Shown here: piece after piece, positions 5,149-12,123 of the stretch
Layout: each line of letters opens with the position of its first letter
How positions within the stretch are numbered: the first letter of the stretch is position 1
Source: a bacterium
GTDB lineage: Bacteria; Bacillota_I; Bacilli_A; RF39; UBA660
Assembly (NCBI GenBank): GCA_029007685.1
Contig: JAQXIG010000050.1
Location: forward strand, 1-12,860
Length of the DNA stretch: 12,860 nt
Direction: 5' to 3'
Notes under the pieces: model-generated
Database searches by the model: none
What the model was told of the DNA's origin: nothing
Seen by the model: the letters and a program-made list of their open reading frames with translations, nothing else
Program-made: the position numbers and the translations under genes

Positions 5149-7266
5149 ATGATGAGTGTTTTAGAATATGCTATGGATGTAAATAAAAGTGTGGAGGAAA
5201 TCTTAAACTTATGTGAAAAGTTACAAATTAGAGTATCAACTGAGGAAGATTTACTGGATCAAGATGATATTACCTTATTAGATAATGAAATTCAATTACT
5301 AGAAGATTATGTAGTAGAAGAGACGGATAGTAAAAGTTATGATGATGATGATTTTTTTGAAAAAGTAGAAAGTTTAGCGGCTGATACCAAATTAGTAACT
5401 GAAAAACATAAAAAGAAGCGACCTACTAAAAAAGAAAATAAAGAAGAAAACAAAGAACAATTTTTAAAAGATAAAAAAGAGATGTATAAACGTCGTGAAA
5501 AATTAAAAACCAATGATCATGCTGAAAATGTAATTTTATACAAAGAGGATATGACCGTCAAAGAGTTAGCAGATGCATTAAATGTAGCTGCTAGCGATGT
5601 TATCAAAAAATTAATGGGATTAGGAATGATGATGACATTGAATCACTCTTTAACTTTCGATGTGGCAGAAATTTTGGTATTGGAATATGATAAAACTTTA
5701 AAACAAGAAGAAACTCAAGATATCTCAAATTTTGAAATGTATGAAATTATTGATCAAGAAGAAGATCTAGAAGAACGACCACCAGTCGTGACTATTATGG
5801 GACATGTTGATCACGGAAAAACGTCCTTATTAGATGCGATTCGTGAAACGAATGTTGTAAGTGGTGAAGCTGGCGGAATTACTCAAGCAATTGGAGCTTA
5901 TCAAGTAGTAGTTAACAATAAAAAAATAACCTTTATTGATACGCCAGGTCACGAAGCCTTTACGGAAATGAGAGCTCGTGGTGCTAGTGTTACCGATGTT
6001 GTAATTATCATTGTAGCAGCCGATGATGGTGTAATGCCTCAAACCAAAGAAGCGATTGATCATGCTAAAGCCGCTGGAGTTCCCATTATCGTGGCGATTA
6101 ATAAGATGGATAAACCAGATGCTAATCCTGATCGCGTTTTAACCGAATTAGTAGAATATGGTTTAACTCCTGAAGAATGGGGTGGTGATACTATTGTATC
6201 TAAAATCTCAGCCAAAACCAAAGATGGTCTTCCTGAATTATTAGAAAATATTTTACTAGTAAGTGAATTAAAAGAATTAAAGGCCAATCCAAAACGCTAT
6301 GCAACTGGGACTGTAATTGAAGCTCGGCTAGATAAGCAAGTAGGAACCATTGCCACTTTATTAGTTCAAAATGGAACCTTACGTTTATCAGATCCGATCG
6401 TAGTAGGAACATCAGTTGGAAAAATAAGAACTTTAAAAGATGATAAGGGACAAGATATTGTTGAAGCTTTGCCATCTACCCCTGTAGAAATTACTGGTTT
6501 AAATGAAACTCCAATGGCTGGTGATAAATTCATGGCTTTTGAAACGGAAAAGCAAGCTAAACAAATTGCTGAGGAAAGAAAACTAAGAAGTAAAGAACAA
6601 GATAGTAATCGTTCTGGTATGACTTTAGAAGATTTGTTTGGTCGTATTCAAAAAGGAATTCGTGAAATTAATGTCATTCTAAAAGCCGATGTCAATGGAA
6701 GCCAAGAAGCTGTCAAAAAATCATTAGAGAAAATCGAGGTAGAAGATGTTCGTGTTAAAGTAATTCGTAGTGGTGTAGGAACTGTTACCGAAAGTGATAT
6801 CACTTTGGCCAAAGCTAGTAATGCTATCATCATTGGATTCAATGTTCGACCTAATAGTAAAACGATTGAAGTTGCCAAGGACAATGGCGTAGAGATTAGA
6901 CTTTATAATATTATCTACAAAGTAGTGGAGGATATGGAGGCAGCAATGAAGGGAATGCTAGCTCCCATTTATGAAGAAAAGATATTAGGAGAAGCTGAAA
7001 TTAGACAAATCTTCAAATTTTCAAAAGTAGGGAATATCGCTGGAAGTCATGTCACTAGTGGAATCATTAAAATCAATAGTGAAGCTCGTTTAATCAGAGA
7101 TGGTGTTGTTCTTTATACTGGTAAAATTAAATCTATCCAAAGAGAAAAAGATCAAGCCAAAGAAGTGAAAAAAGGATATGACTGTGGAATTACCTTAGAA
7201 AATTATCAAGATATTAAAGAAGGAGATATCATCGAGGCTTTCGAAATGGTAGAAATTAAACGCTAA
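5149..7266 (+). CDS. infB: Translation initiation factor IF-2
   Basis: IF-2 is the GTPase that places initiator fMet-tRNA on the 30S subunit and promotes subunit joining. The 705 residues are close to the Bacillus length. In order: an IF2_N-like module (about 1-55), a lysine/glutamate-rich linker (about 85-125), a second IF2_N module (about 128-180, 'MTVKELADALNV'), and the GTPase domain. The GTPase shows G1 G218-HVDHGKT, switch 'GGITQAIGAY', G3 D264-TPGHE, G4 N318-KMD and G5 'SAKTKDG'; domains II to IV follow to the end ('KVGNIAGSHVTSG', 'GYDCGITLENYQDI'). All GTP-binding motifs are intact. The SD is strong (AAAGGAGGGTGAT, 5131-5142), ten bases from the ATG at 5149; a second ATG follows at once (5152). 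rbfA lies shortly downstream, as in most bacteria. Confidence 0.98.
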   Translation: MMSVLEYAMDVNKSVEEILNLCEKLQIRVSTEEDLLDQDDITLLDNEIQLLEDYVVEETDSKSYDDDDFFEKVESLAADTKLVTEKHKKKRPTKKENKEENKEQFLKDKKEMYKRREKLKTNDHAENVILYKEDMTVKELADALNVAASDVIKKLMGLGMMMTLNHSLTFDVAEILVLEYDKTLKQEETQDISNFEMYEIIDQEEDLEERPPVVTIMGHVDHGKTSLLDAIRETNVVSGEAGGITQAIGAYQVVVNNKKITFIDTPGHEAFTEMRARGASVTDVVIIIVAADDGVMPQTKEAIDHAKAAGVPIIVAINKMDKPDANPDRVLTELVEYGLTPEEWGGDTIVSKISAKTKDGLPELLENILLVSELKELKANPKRYATGTVIEARLDKQVGTIATLLVQNGTLRLSDPIVVGTSVGKIRTLKDDKGQDIVEALPSTPVEITGLNETPMAGDKFMAFETEKQAKQIAEERKLRSKEQDSNRSGMTLEDLFGRIQKGIREINVILKADVNGSQEAVKKSLEKIEVEDVRVKVIRSGVGTVTESDITLAKASNAIIIGFNVRPNSKTIEVAKDNGVEIRLYNIIYKVVEDMEAAMKGMLAPIYEEKILGEAEIRQIFKFSKVGNIAGSHVTSGIIKINSEARLIRDGVVLYTGKIKSIQREKDQAKEVKKGYDCGITLENYQDIKEGDIIEAFEMVEIKR

Positions 7267-7318
7267 GAGATGAATCAAAAACACTTATCAAATGAATCTT
7301 AAAATAGAAGGTGATAAA

Positions 7319-7657
7319 ATGAGTATAAAAATAGAACGTTTGAATGATCAATTTCAAAAGGAAATCAGTATCATTCTTCAAACGGAAGTGAAAAACCAGG
7401 ACATTCAATTTGTGACGATAACCGGTTGTGAAATTACCAATGACTTAAGTTTTTGTAAAGTATATTTTACTGTATTAGATGACACGAAAAAAGAAAGCGT
7501 GTTAGAAGCGTTGAAAAAATCAGCATCGTTTATTAGAAGTGAATTGAGTCAGAGAGTGGAAATAAGACATACCCCAGAATTAAGATTTATTTACGACGAC
7601 TCCATTGAGTATGGTAATAAAATAGAAAAAATCATTGAAAAAATTAATGAAGAATGA
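7319..7657 (+). CDS. rbfA: 30S ribosome-binding factor RbfA
   Basis: The 112-residue product matches RbfA in length and pattern. It has an N-terminal helix (ERLNDQFQKEISIILQTEVK), 'VTITGCEITNDLSFCKVYFTVLD' strands of the KH-like fold, a helix with 'FIRSELSQRVEIRHTPELRFIYDDS' and a charged C-terminal helix. 'R...TPELRF..D.S' is a family hallmark. RbfA binds the 30S subunit late in maturation and acts on the 16S 5' end and helix 44 region. I chose the ATG at 7319 because GAAGGTGAT (7307-7315) lies directly before it; an in-frame ATG nine codons upstream (7292) has no SD. It lies 52 bases behind infB and is the last gene of the operon. The usual followers truB and ribF are not present. Confidence 0.93.
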   Translation: MSIKIERLNDQFQKEISIILQTEVKNQDIQFVTITGCEITNDLSFCKVYFTVLDDTKKESVLEALKKSASFIRSELSQRVEIRHTPELRFIYDDSIEYGNKIEKIIEKINEE

Positions 7658-7678
7658 AATCTGTTATCATCATACTTG

Positions 7679-7741
7679 GAAAAGAAGATTGTGAAAAATT
7701 CTTGAAAAGAATTTGTACAATCTTCTTTTCATTTGTCTTTT
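7679..7741 (+). terminator. Long nested hairpin terminator of the nusA-infB-rbfA operon
   Basis: A perfect 14-bp stem (7679-7692 with 7717-7730) encloses a second perfect 8-bp stem (7696-7703 with 7707-7714, loop GAA). ATTTGTCTTTT follows. It begins 21 bases after the rbfA stop. Both stems are AT-rich, but their combined length makes a strong structure. On the minus strand an A/T-rich tail is also present, so it may work in both directions. Confidence 0.8.
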
Positions 7742-7759
7742 AAGTAAAACATCATTTTG

Positions 7760-7788
7760 TTTTCAAATACGTGAGTAAAGAGTATATT
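7760..7788 (+). promoter_or_regulatory. Possible promoter before the small interrupted gene
   Basis: TTTTCA (7760-7765) and TATATT (7783-7788) are spaced by 17 bases and precede an SD and start codon by a fitting distance. The match is fair, but AT-rich DNA yields such matches easily. Confidence 0.35.
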
Positions 7789-7821
7789 GTTTCTCTTGCG
7801 CATTAGAAAAGGAGATTAAAA

Positions 7822-7917
7822 ATGATGCTTCACATTAACTCTGAAACTCGTCATGTAGAAGAGATTTAAAATACGTTGAAGGAAGATGCATTGGTTCTTA
7901 GAAAAAGTGTAATCTAA
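7822..7917 (+). pseudogene. Possible remnant of a small gene with an in-frame stop
   Basis: A good SD (AAAAGGAG, 7807-7814) stands before ATG-ATG at 7822. The frame reads MMLHINSETRHVEEI, meets TAA at 7867-7869, and then continues in the same frame as NTLKEDALVLRKSVI to a second TAA at 7915-7917. The string 'INSETRHVEEI-NTLKED' faintly recalls the N-terminus of small ferredoxin-thioredoxin-reductase-like proteins (INPDxEYVxEIRxxLKEN), but the following CPC motif is absent. With the candidate promoter at 7760-7788 this looks like a formerly expressed small gene now broken. A genuine 15-residue peptide is the alternative. Family identity is weak. Confidence 0.33.
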
Positions 7918-7941
7918 ACTGTCAATTGTATTAGAATCACA

Positions 7942-7971
7942 TTGTAAAGAAAAAGTAAAGTGTGATATGAT
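7942..7971 (+). promoter_or_regulatory. Promoter of the PrsW-like gene and the membrane-protein cluster
   Basis: A -35 TTGTAA (7942-7947) and a -10 TATGAT (7966-7971) are separated by 18 bases, and TG at 7963-7964 makes an extended -10. The predicted transcript start is near 7978, which leaves a leader of only about 9 bases, just long enough to include the GGTGAT ribosome site. Confidence 0.6.
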
Positions 7972-7986
7972 AATATTGGTGATAAT

Positions 7987-8757
7987 ATGTTGCTAGTAGT
8001 ATTGGCTATTTTACCAAGTATCATAATTGGGATGTTCATTTATCAGAATGATCAAGTAGAAAAAGAACCTAAAAAGGAAATTGTAAAAGCATTATTGATG
8101 GGGGGATTATCTGTTGTTTTTACATTACTACTATCTTGGATATTAGGAATGTTCAAAATAGAGTTTAAAAATCTAAACGTTATAGAGACGATTGCTTATG
8201 CCTTTATAGGAGTAGCATTAATAGAAGAATTTTCGAAATGGATTTGTACTACATTATTCATCATGAAAAATAAAAATTACAATTATTTATTTGATGGTAT
8301 TGTTTATGCTGTTTTTGTATCCTTAGGTTTCGCAACAATTGAAAATATTTTATATGTATTAACGGGAGATTTTATCGTAGCTATCATGAGAGCGATCGCA
8401 ACTGTACCTTCGCATGCCTTTGATGCTATTTTTATGGGATATTTCCTTTCAAAATCCAAGCAAGCTAAGATTCACAAGCATAAGAAAAATCAACGAAAAT
8501 ATTTCGTGTACAGTCTTTTTATACCGGTTTTATTGCACGGTATCTTTGACTCTTTATTGCTACTTGGAAATATCATGACTTTATCTATATTTTTAGGGTT
8601 TGTTATTTTCTTATATGTCATATCCATCCGAACTGTAAACAAATCCAAACAAGAAGAATGTGCATTTGAAGTTAGAAAAAAGTTATATTGTCCAGACTGT
8701 GGAACAAAGTTAATTGGTAAATATTGTACGAACTGTGGTTTGAAAGTAGAAGAATAA
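7987..8757 (+). CDS. PrsW-like intramembrane protease with C-terminal zinc ribbon
   Basis: This 256-residue protein has about eight hydrophobic segments and the PrsW family motifs in order: E80-E81-x-x-K84 (IEEFSKW), 'FDG..YA....LGFA..EN' with D103 and E119, H143 (PSHAFDA), and H184-G-x-x-D188 (LLHGIFD). PrsW proteins are membrane-embedded glutamic-type proteases; in Bacillus, PrsW makes the first cut in the anti-sigma factor RsiW. No sigma/anti-sigma pair is present here, so the substrate is unknown. After the last helix comes a soluble tail of about 40 residues with C235-x2-C238 and C247-x2-C250, a four-cysteine zinc ribbon probably in the cytoplasm. GGTGATAAT before the ATG serves as SD. 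It is the first gene of the plus-strand run ending at 12017. Confidence 0.9.
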   Translation: MLLVVLAILPSIIIGMFIYQNDQVEKEPKKEIVKALLMGGLSVVFTLLLSWILGMFKIEFKNLNVIETIAYAFIGVALIEEFSKWICTTLFIMKNKNYNYLFDGIVYAVFVSLGFATIENILYVLTGDFIVAIMRAIATVPSHAFDAIFMGYFLSKSKQAKIHKHKKNQRKYFVYSLFIPVLLHGIFDSLLLLGNIMTLSIFLGFVIFLYVISIRTVNKSKQEECAFEVRKKLYCPDCGTKLIGKYCTNCGLKVEE

Positions 8758-8800
8758 TCATAAATTTTTTCTCCTGTTCATATCCTTTAGTGGTGATAAT

Positions 8801-9394
8801 ATGACTTCATTTCTAACAGAACTAATTGGGGAATATGGTTATTTCGGTATGTTTTTAGGAATGGTACTAGAAGCTGTGATCATTATCATTCCCAGTGAAT
8901 TAATTCTCGCAACTGGAGGAATTTTAGCCTCTCAAGGCGTTTTCAGTTTTTGGGGAAGTTTTATCATGGGACTTTTAGGAAGTGTTTTCTGTGCTATTGT
9001 TATTTACTTTATGGGAAGAGCTGGTGGTAGGCCATTTGTTGAAAAATATGGGAAGTATTTTTTTATGAAAAAAGAAGATATTGAAAAAGCTGATGTTTGG
9101 TTTCGTCAATATGGTTTATTAGCGGCTTTTATTGGTCGTAACTTTCCGATTATAAGAACTTTTATCTCCTTGCCATTAGGAATGACTAAAGTAAATTTTG
9201 TGAAGTTTCTAATTTACACAACATTAGGGAGTATTCCTTGGACGTTTGCCTTCGTATATGTTGGTTACGTATTAGGAAATAACTGGACGATCTTGTCTGA
9301 TTACACCTCAAGATTAAAAACACCAATTTTAATTTTGACTGCTATTCTCCTAATAAAATGGCTATATCCCAAAATTAGAAAAATAAAAAACTAG
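8801..9394 (+). CDS. DedA family membrane protein (probable undecaprenyl-phosphate/lipid transporter)
   Basis: The 197 residues show a typical DedA (VTT/SNARE-associated) protein. Membrane-embedded acidic residues E24 and E33 stand near the N-terminus, and the central signature is 'FIGRNFPIIRTFISLPLG' with R113 and R119, followed by 'F..YTTLGSIPW'. The six-residue spacing of the two arginines equals that of the essential arginines of E. coli YqjA. Some DedA proteins (Bacillus UptA) return the lipid carrier undecaprenyl phosphate across the membrane; others support membrane potential and acid tolerance. Assignment to UptA in particular is inference. SD GGTGAT lies before the ATG. The 43-base gap from the PrsW gene has no clear terminator, so cotranscription is likely. 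Confidence 0.92.
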   Translation: MTSFLTELIGEYGYFGMFLGMVLEAVIIIIPSELILATGGILASQGVFSFWGSFIMGLLGSVFCAIVIYFMGRAGGRPFVEKYGKYFFMKKEDIEKADVWFRQYGLLAAFIGRNFPIIRTFISLPLGMTKVNFVKFLIYTTLGSIPWTFAFVYVGYVLGNNWTILSDYTSRLKTPILILTAILLIKWLYPKIRKIKN

Positions 9395-9512
9395 TTCCTA
9401 CTTCCTATCAATTATCAGTTTCCAAATCTTTTTGAACTTTACTACAAGAAATCGTTAGTATTTTCCTTTTATTCTAGTAACATTCGTATTATAATAAATA
9501 ATAGGTGAAAAT
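9395..9512 (+). promoter_or_regulatory. Intergenic region with a possible internal promoter
   Basis: This 118-base AT-rich gap has no open frame of note. A perfect -10 TATAAT at 9490-9495 lies 17 bases before the next start codon; the -35 region is poor. If active, the transcript would begin near 9502 with a leader of about 11 bases holding only the SD AGGTGA. No convincing terminator hairpin follows the DedA gene. Confidence 0.35.
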
Positions 9513-10094
9513 ATGAAAGAACTGATTGATCATTTTGTTAGTAATACAACAGCCTGGCTTTTAGCTTTTGGCCCCATCGCTGGTGTGATTTTAATTCTAA
9601 TGGAATCCATTCTCCCGATGTTACCATTATCGGTCTTTATTACATTGAATATGGTAAGTTATGGACCGGTTTTTGGTTTTCTTATCTCTTGGATCGCAAC
9701 AATTATTGGTTGTATGTTGTCCTTTTTCTTGTTTCGAACTATGTTTCAAAAAAAATTATATCGTTTCATCAATAAAAAAAATAGTGAAAAATTAAAGAAC
9801 TTGATGAAAGGAATTAGTCAAATTAGCTTTAGTAATCTAGTCGTATTGATTGCCTTGCCGTTTTCTCCTGCCTTTTTGATTAATATTGCTGGAGGTTTAT
9901 CTAAAATAAAAATAGAAAAATTTTTTCTGGCAATCATGATTGGCAAAGTGATGATGGTTTATTTTTGGGGATATATTGGAACATCTTTGCTAGAAAGTTT
10001 AAGTGATATCACCACCTTGATAAAAATAGCACTTCTGTTAATAGTTGCTTTTTTACTATCTAAAGTTATAGAAAAAAAATTAAAAGTAGGGTGA
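9513..10094 (+). CDS. VTT-domain membrane protein, TVP38/TMEM64-like
   Basis: This 193-residue protein is distantly related to the gene before it, within the DedA/VTT superfamily. It has an N-terminal 'MESILPMLPLSVF' (E31 in a hydrophobic setting, followed by two prolines), a re-entrant-type hydrophobic segment, the signature 'LPFSPAFLINIAGGLSKI' (residues 115-132) and then 'F..AIMIGK....YFWGYIG'. This motif set fits the TVP38/TMEM64 branch rather than classical DedA. Such proteins are thought to move or scramble lipids; the activity here is unproven. AGGTGAAAAT is the SD. The stop codon lies within the SD of rmuC (AGGGTGA), so the two are translated in close coupling. About five membrane segments are visible. 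Confidence 0.82.
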   Translation: MKELIDHFVSNTTAWLLAFGPIAGVILILMESILPMLPLSVFITLNMVSYGPVFGFLISWIATIIGCMLSFFLFRTMFQKKLYRFINKKNSEKLKNLMKGISQISFSNLVVLIALPFSPAFLINIAGGLSKIKIEKFFLAIMIGKVMMVYFWGYIGTSLLESLSDITTLIKIALLLIVAFLLSKVIEKKLKVG

Positions 10095-10099
10095 TGAAT

Positions 10100-11140
10100 A
10101 TGGAATATATAGGAATTATTTTATTAATAGTAGTAATTCTATTATTAGTAATTATATTAATCAAAAAACAAGACAATAGTGATATGACGGAAAGATTGGG
10201 TCGTTTTGAATTAAATATTAATAAAGAAATGAATGATAATTTCACTAAACTAAATGAAAAATTAGAGGAAAGACTGAATAAGATTAATGATCGTGTGAAT
10301 GAAAGATTAGACCAAAATTTTGAAAAAACGAATAAAACTTTTATGAATGTTTTAGAAAGATTAAGTAAAATAGATGAGGCTCAAAAGAAAATTGAAACCT
10401 TATCTACGGATATTGTTTCATTACAAAGTATTTTAACAGATAAAAAAAGTAGGGGCATTTATGGTGAAGTAAACTTAAAACACATCTTAGTGAATGTCTT
10501 TGGAGAAAGTAATCACAAAATATACCGTCTTCAATGCCCACTTCCGAATACGACGATAGCTGATTGTATTCTTTATGCTCCAGAACCGTTGGGAACGATC
10601 GCTATTGATTCCAAATTTCCATTAGAAAATTATCAATTAATGGTAGATAAAAAATTATCTCCGGTGGAAAGGACAATGCATGAAAAACAATTCAAATTGG
10701 ATGTCAAAAAACATATTGATGCTATTAGTAGTAAATATATCATCGAAGGTGTAACCTCTGATCAAGCCATTATGTTTTTACCAGCTGAAGCCATATTTGC
10801 TGAGATTAATGCTTATCATGCTGATTTGATTGATTATGCCTATAAGAAAAAGGTGTGGATTACTTCACCTACTACATTGATATCGACGCTCAGTGTAATT
10901 CAAATGATTATTAAAAATATAGAGCGAGATCAATATACATCGATTATTCATGATGAATTGAATAAATTAGGCATTGAATTTTCTCGTTATAAAGAACGTT
11001 GGGATAAATTAGCCAAAAGTATTCAAACTGTTAATCGTGATGTTGAAAATATCAATATTACCACTGAGAAAATCACCAAGAAATTTGATATGATTAATCA
11101 AGTAGAAGTAGAAAAATTGGAGGAACATAGCATTGAATAA
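10100..11140 (+). CDS. rmuC: RmuC family protein (DNA recombination-associated nuclease-like)
   Basis: This 346-residue protein shows the RmuC layout: one N-terminal membrane helix (about 3-22), a long coiled coil (about 25-112), and a conserved C-terminal domain. That domain has 'GIYGEVNLKHIL' (G122, E123), 'TTIADCIL' (D155) and 'IAIDSKFPLENY' (D170-S-K172), the D...DxK pattern of a PD-(D/E)xK-type nuclease fold. In E. coli, RmuC limits recombination at inverted repeats; its biochemical activity is not well defined. I prefer the ATG at 10100 because AGGGTGA (10088-10094) lies five bases upstream; earlier in-frame GTG (10091) and ATG (10094) lie inside that SD. It overlaps the next gene by 8 bases. 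Confidence 0.93.
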   Translation: MEYIGIILLIVVILLLVIILIKKQDNSDMTERLGRFELNINKEMNDNFTKLNEKLEERLNKINDRVNERLDQNFEKTNKTFMNVLERLSKIDEAQKKIETLSTDIVSLQSILTDKKSRGIYGEVNLKHILVNVFGESNHKIYRLQCPLPNTTIADCILYAPEPLGTIAIDSKFPLENYQLMVDKKLSPVERTMHEKQFKLDVKKHIDAISSKYIIEGVTSDQAIMFLPAEAIFAEINAYHADLIDYAYKKKVWITSPTTLISTLSVIQMIIKNIERDQYTSIIHDELNKLGIEFSRYKERWDKLAKSIQTVNRDVENINITTEKITKKFDMINQVEVEKLEEHSIE

Positions 11141-11744
11141 ACTATTGAAAACTATGAATGTAAGTGTAAAAGTTTTGTTAATATGTTATATGTTTTATAA
11201 AATGATGTTTATATCATCTACCATGACTTTTTCGAAAATACTAACAGTTCTTTGCATTATTCCGATAGTTATGGTACCATATATGATAGAGAAGATGATA
11301 AAAATAGAACTAAGCCAAACCATTCAACTAATTTATTATCTATTCATCATTATAGCACTAGTATTAGGAAGTATTGAAGGGTGGTACTACAAAATATCTT
11401 GGTTTGATCTATTTGTACACTTTCTATCGGGAGTCATAACGAGTGTGTTATCCTTGATCATTATCAAAAAGATTCACTTATTAACAATAGAACATACTGC
11501 TTTTATTATTCTGTTTATGATTTCTTTTACCCTATTCGTTGCATCTAGTTGGGAATTTTTTGAATTTTTCTCTGATAAAATCTTAAAAGGGGATGCTCAA
11601 TGGGTAGCCTTAACAGGTGTAGATGATACTATGACCGATATGTTGATTGCCTTATTGGGAAGCATTGGCTTTAGTATTTATTATCTGACTCAAATAAAAT
11701 TCAATGGAAAAATATTCTTAAAACAATTGACAAAAGTATTATAG
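11133..11744 (+). CDS. YjdF-like integral membrane protein
   Basis: The 203-residue product starts with TTG at 11133, supported by GGAGGA (11119-11124) eight bases upstream inside the end of rmuC. It has about six membrane segments. The motifs 'WFDLFVHFLSG' (D92, H96), 'SSWEFFEFFSD' (W140, E141, E144) and 'GVDDTMTDM' (D164, D165, D169) match the pattern of the YjdF/DUF2238-like family: D..xH..SG, WE..E, then D(D)T..D. Those polar residues on hydrophobic segments suggest a metal or lipid head-group site, but the family has no established function. An internal ATG at 11154 would shorten it by seven residues but lacks so good an SD. It is probably cotranscribed with rmuC and the small gene that follows. 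Confidence 0.75.
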   Translation: MNKLLKTMNVSVKVLLICYMFYKMMFISSTMTFSKILTVLCIIPIVMVPYMIEKMIKIELSQTIQLIYYLFIIIALVLGSIEGWYYKISWFDLFVHFLSGVITSVLSLIIIKKIHLLTIEHTAFIILFMISFTLFVASSWEFFEFFSDKILKGDAQWVALTGVDDTMTDMLIALLGSIGFSIYYLTQIKFNGKIFLKQLTKVL

Positions 11745-11753
11745 GAGGTCGCA

Positions 11754-12017
11754 ATGAAAAAAACAAACATGAAACAAAAAAAGAAAGTAAGTAAAAAAGA
11801 TATTACCAAAATTGTGTTAATTGCTTTACTCGTATTATCTATATTAGAAATCATTATGATTCCATTACTGGTGTATGCTAAAATTATTAAAATGTTACCA
11901 GTAATGGCCTTCTTAGTAATTCCAACCATATTAGTAATTTGTATTCTGTTACTAAGTCGTAATATTTTATTAAACTATAATCAAAAAAACAAACAACAAG
12001 AAGAAGTAAATAATTGA
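11754..12017 (+). CDS. Small two-helix membrane protein, unrecognised
   Basis: This 87-residue protein has a strongly basic N-terminus (about 10 lysines in the first 19 residues), two hydrophobic helices (about 20-43 and 49-68), a short turn between them, and a polar Asn/Gln/Lys/Glu tail. By the positive-inside rule both ends should lie in the cytoplasm. AGGAGG (11743-11748), overlapping the previous stop codon, is placed five bases before the ATG, so expression is well supported. I recognise no family. It is the last gene before a terminator. Confidence 0.75.
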   Translation: MKKTNMKQKKKVSKKDITKIVLIALLVLSILEIIMIPLLVYAKIIKMLPVMAFLVIPTILVICILLLSRNILLNYNQKNKQQEEVNN

Positions 12018-12030
12018 TTTTTTGCTTAGA

Positions 12031-12059
12031 AGGAGTGTTAATTACAAGCACTCTTTTTC
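12031..12059 (+). terminator. Rho-independent terminator of the membrane-protein cluster
   Basis: GAGTGTT (12033-12039) pairs with AGCACTC (12047-12053), with one G-U pair, around a 7-base loop, followed by TTTTT. It begins 14 bases behind the last stop codon and before the promoter of the next gene. Confidence 0.78.
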
Positions 12060-12070
12060 TATGAATGAGC

Positions 12071-12099
12071 TTGCGAAAAAACGGAAAATATAGTAAAAT
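12071..12099 (+). promoter_or_regulatory. Promoter of the ABC-F gene
   Basis: TTGCGA (12071-12076) and TAAAAT (12094-12099) are spaced by exactly 17 bases, just behind a terminator and before an SD at 12113-12118. The arrangement fits an independent transcription unit. Confidence 0.6.
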
Positions 12100-12123
12100 T
12101 AGGAATAGTTTTGGAGGGATAGT

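Noticed and set aside
5830..6884. Several minus-strand open frames of 75-91 codons inside infB
   Set aside because: They lie wholly within a well-conserved gene, lack SD sites and promoters, and read as low-complexity antisense of its codons.
7292..7318. Upstream start for rbfA
   Set aside because: There is no SD before 7292, while GAAGGTGAT lies directly before 7319 and the family N-terminus begins there.
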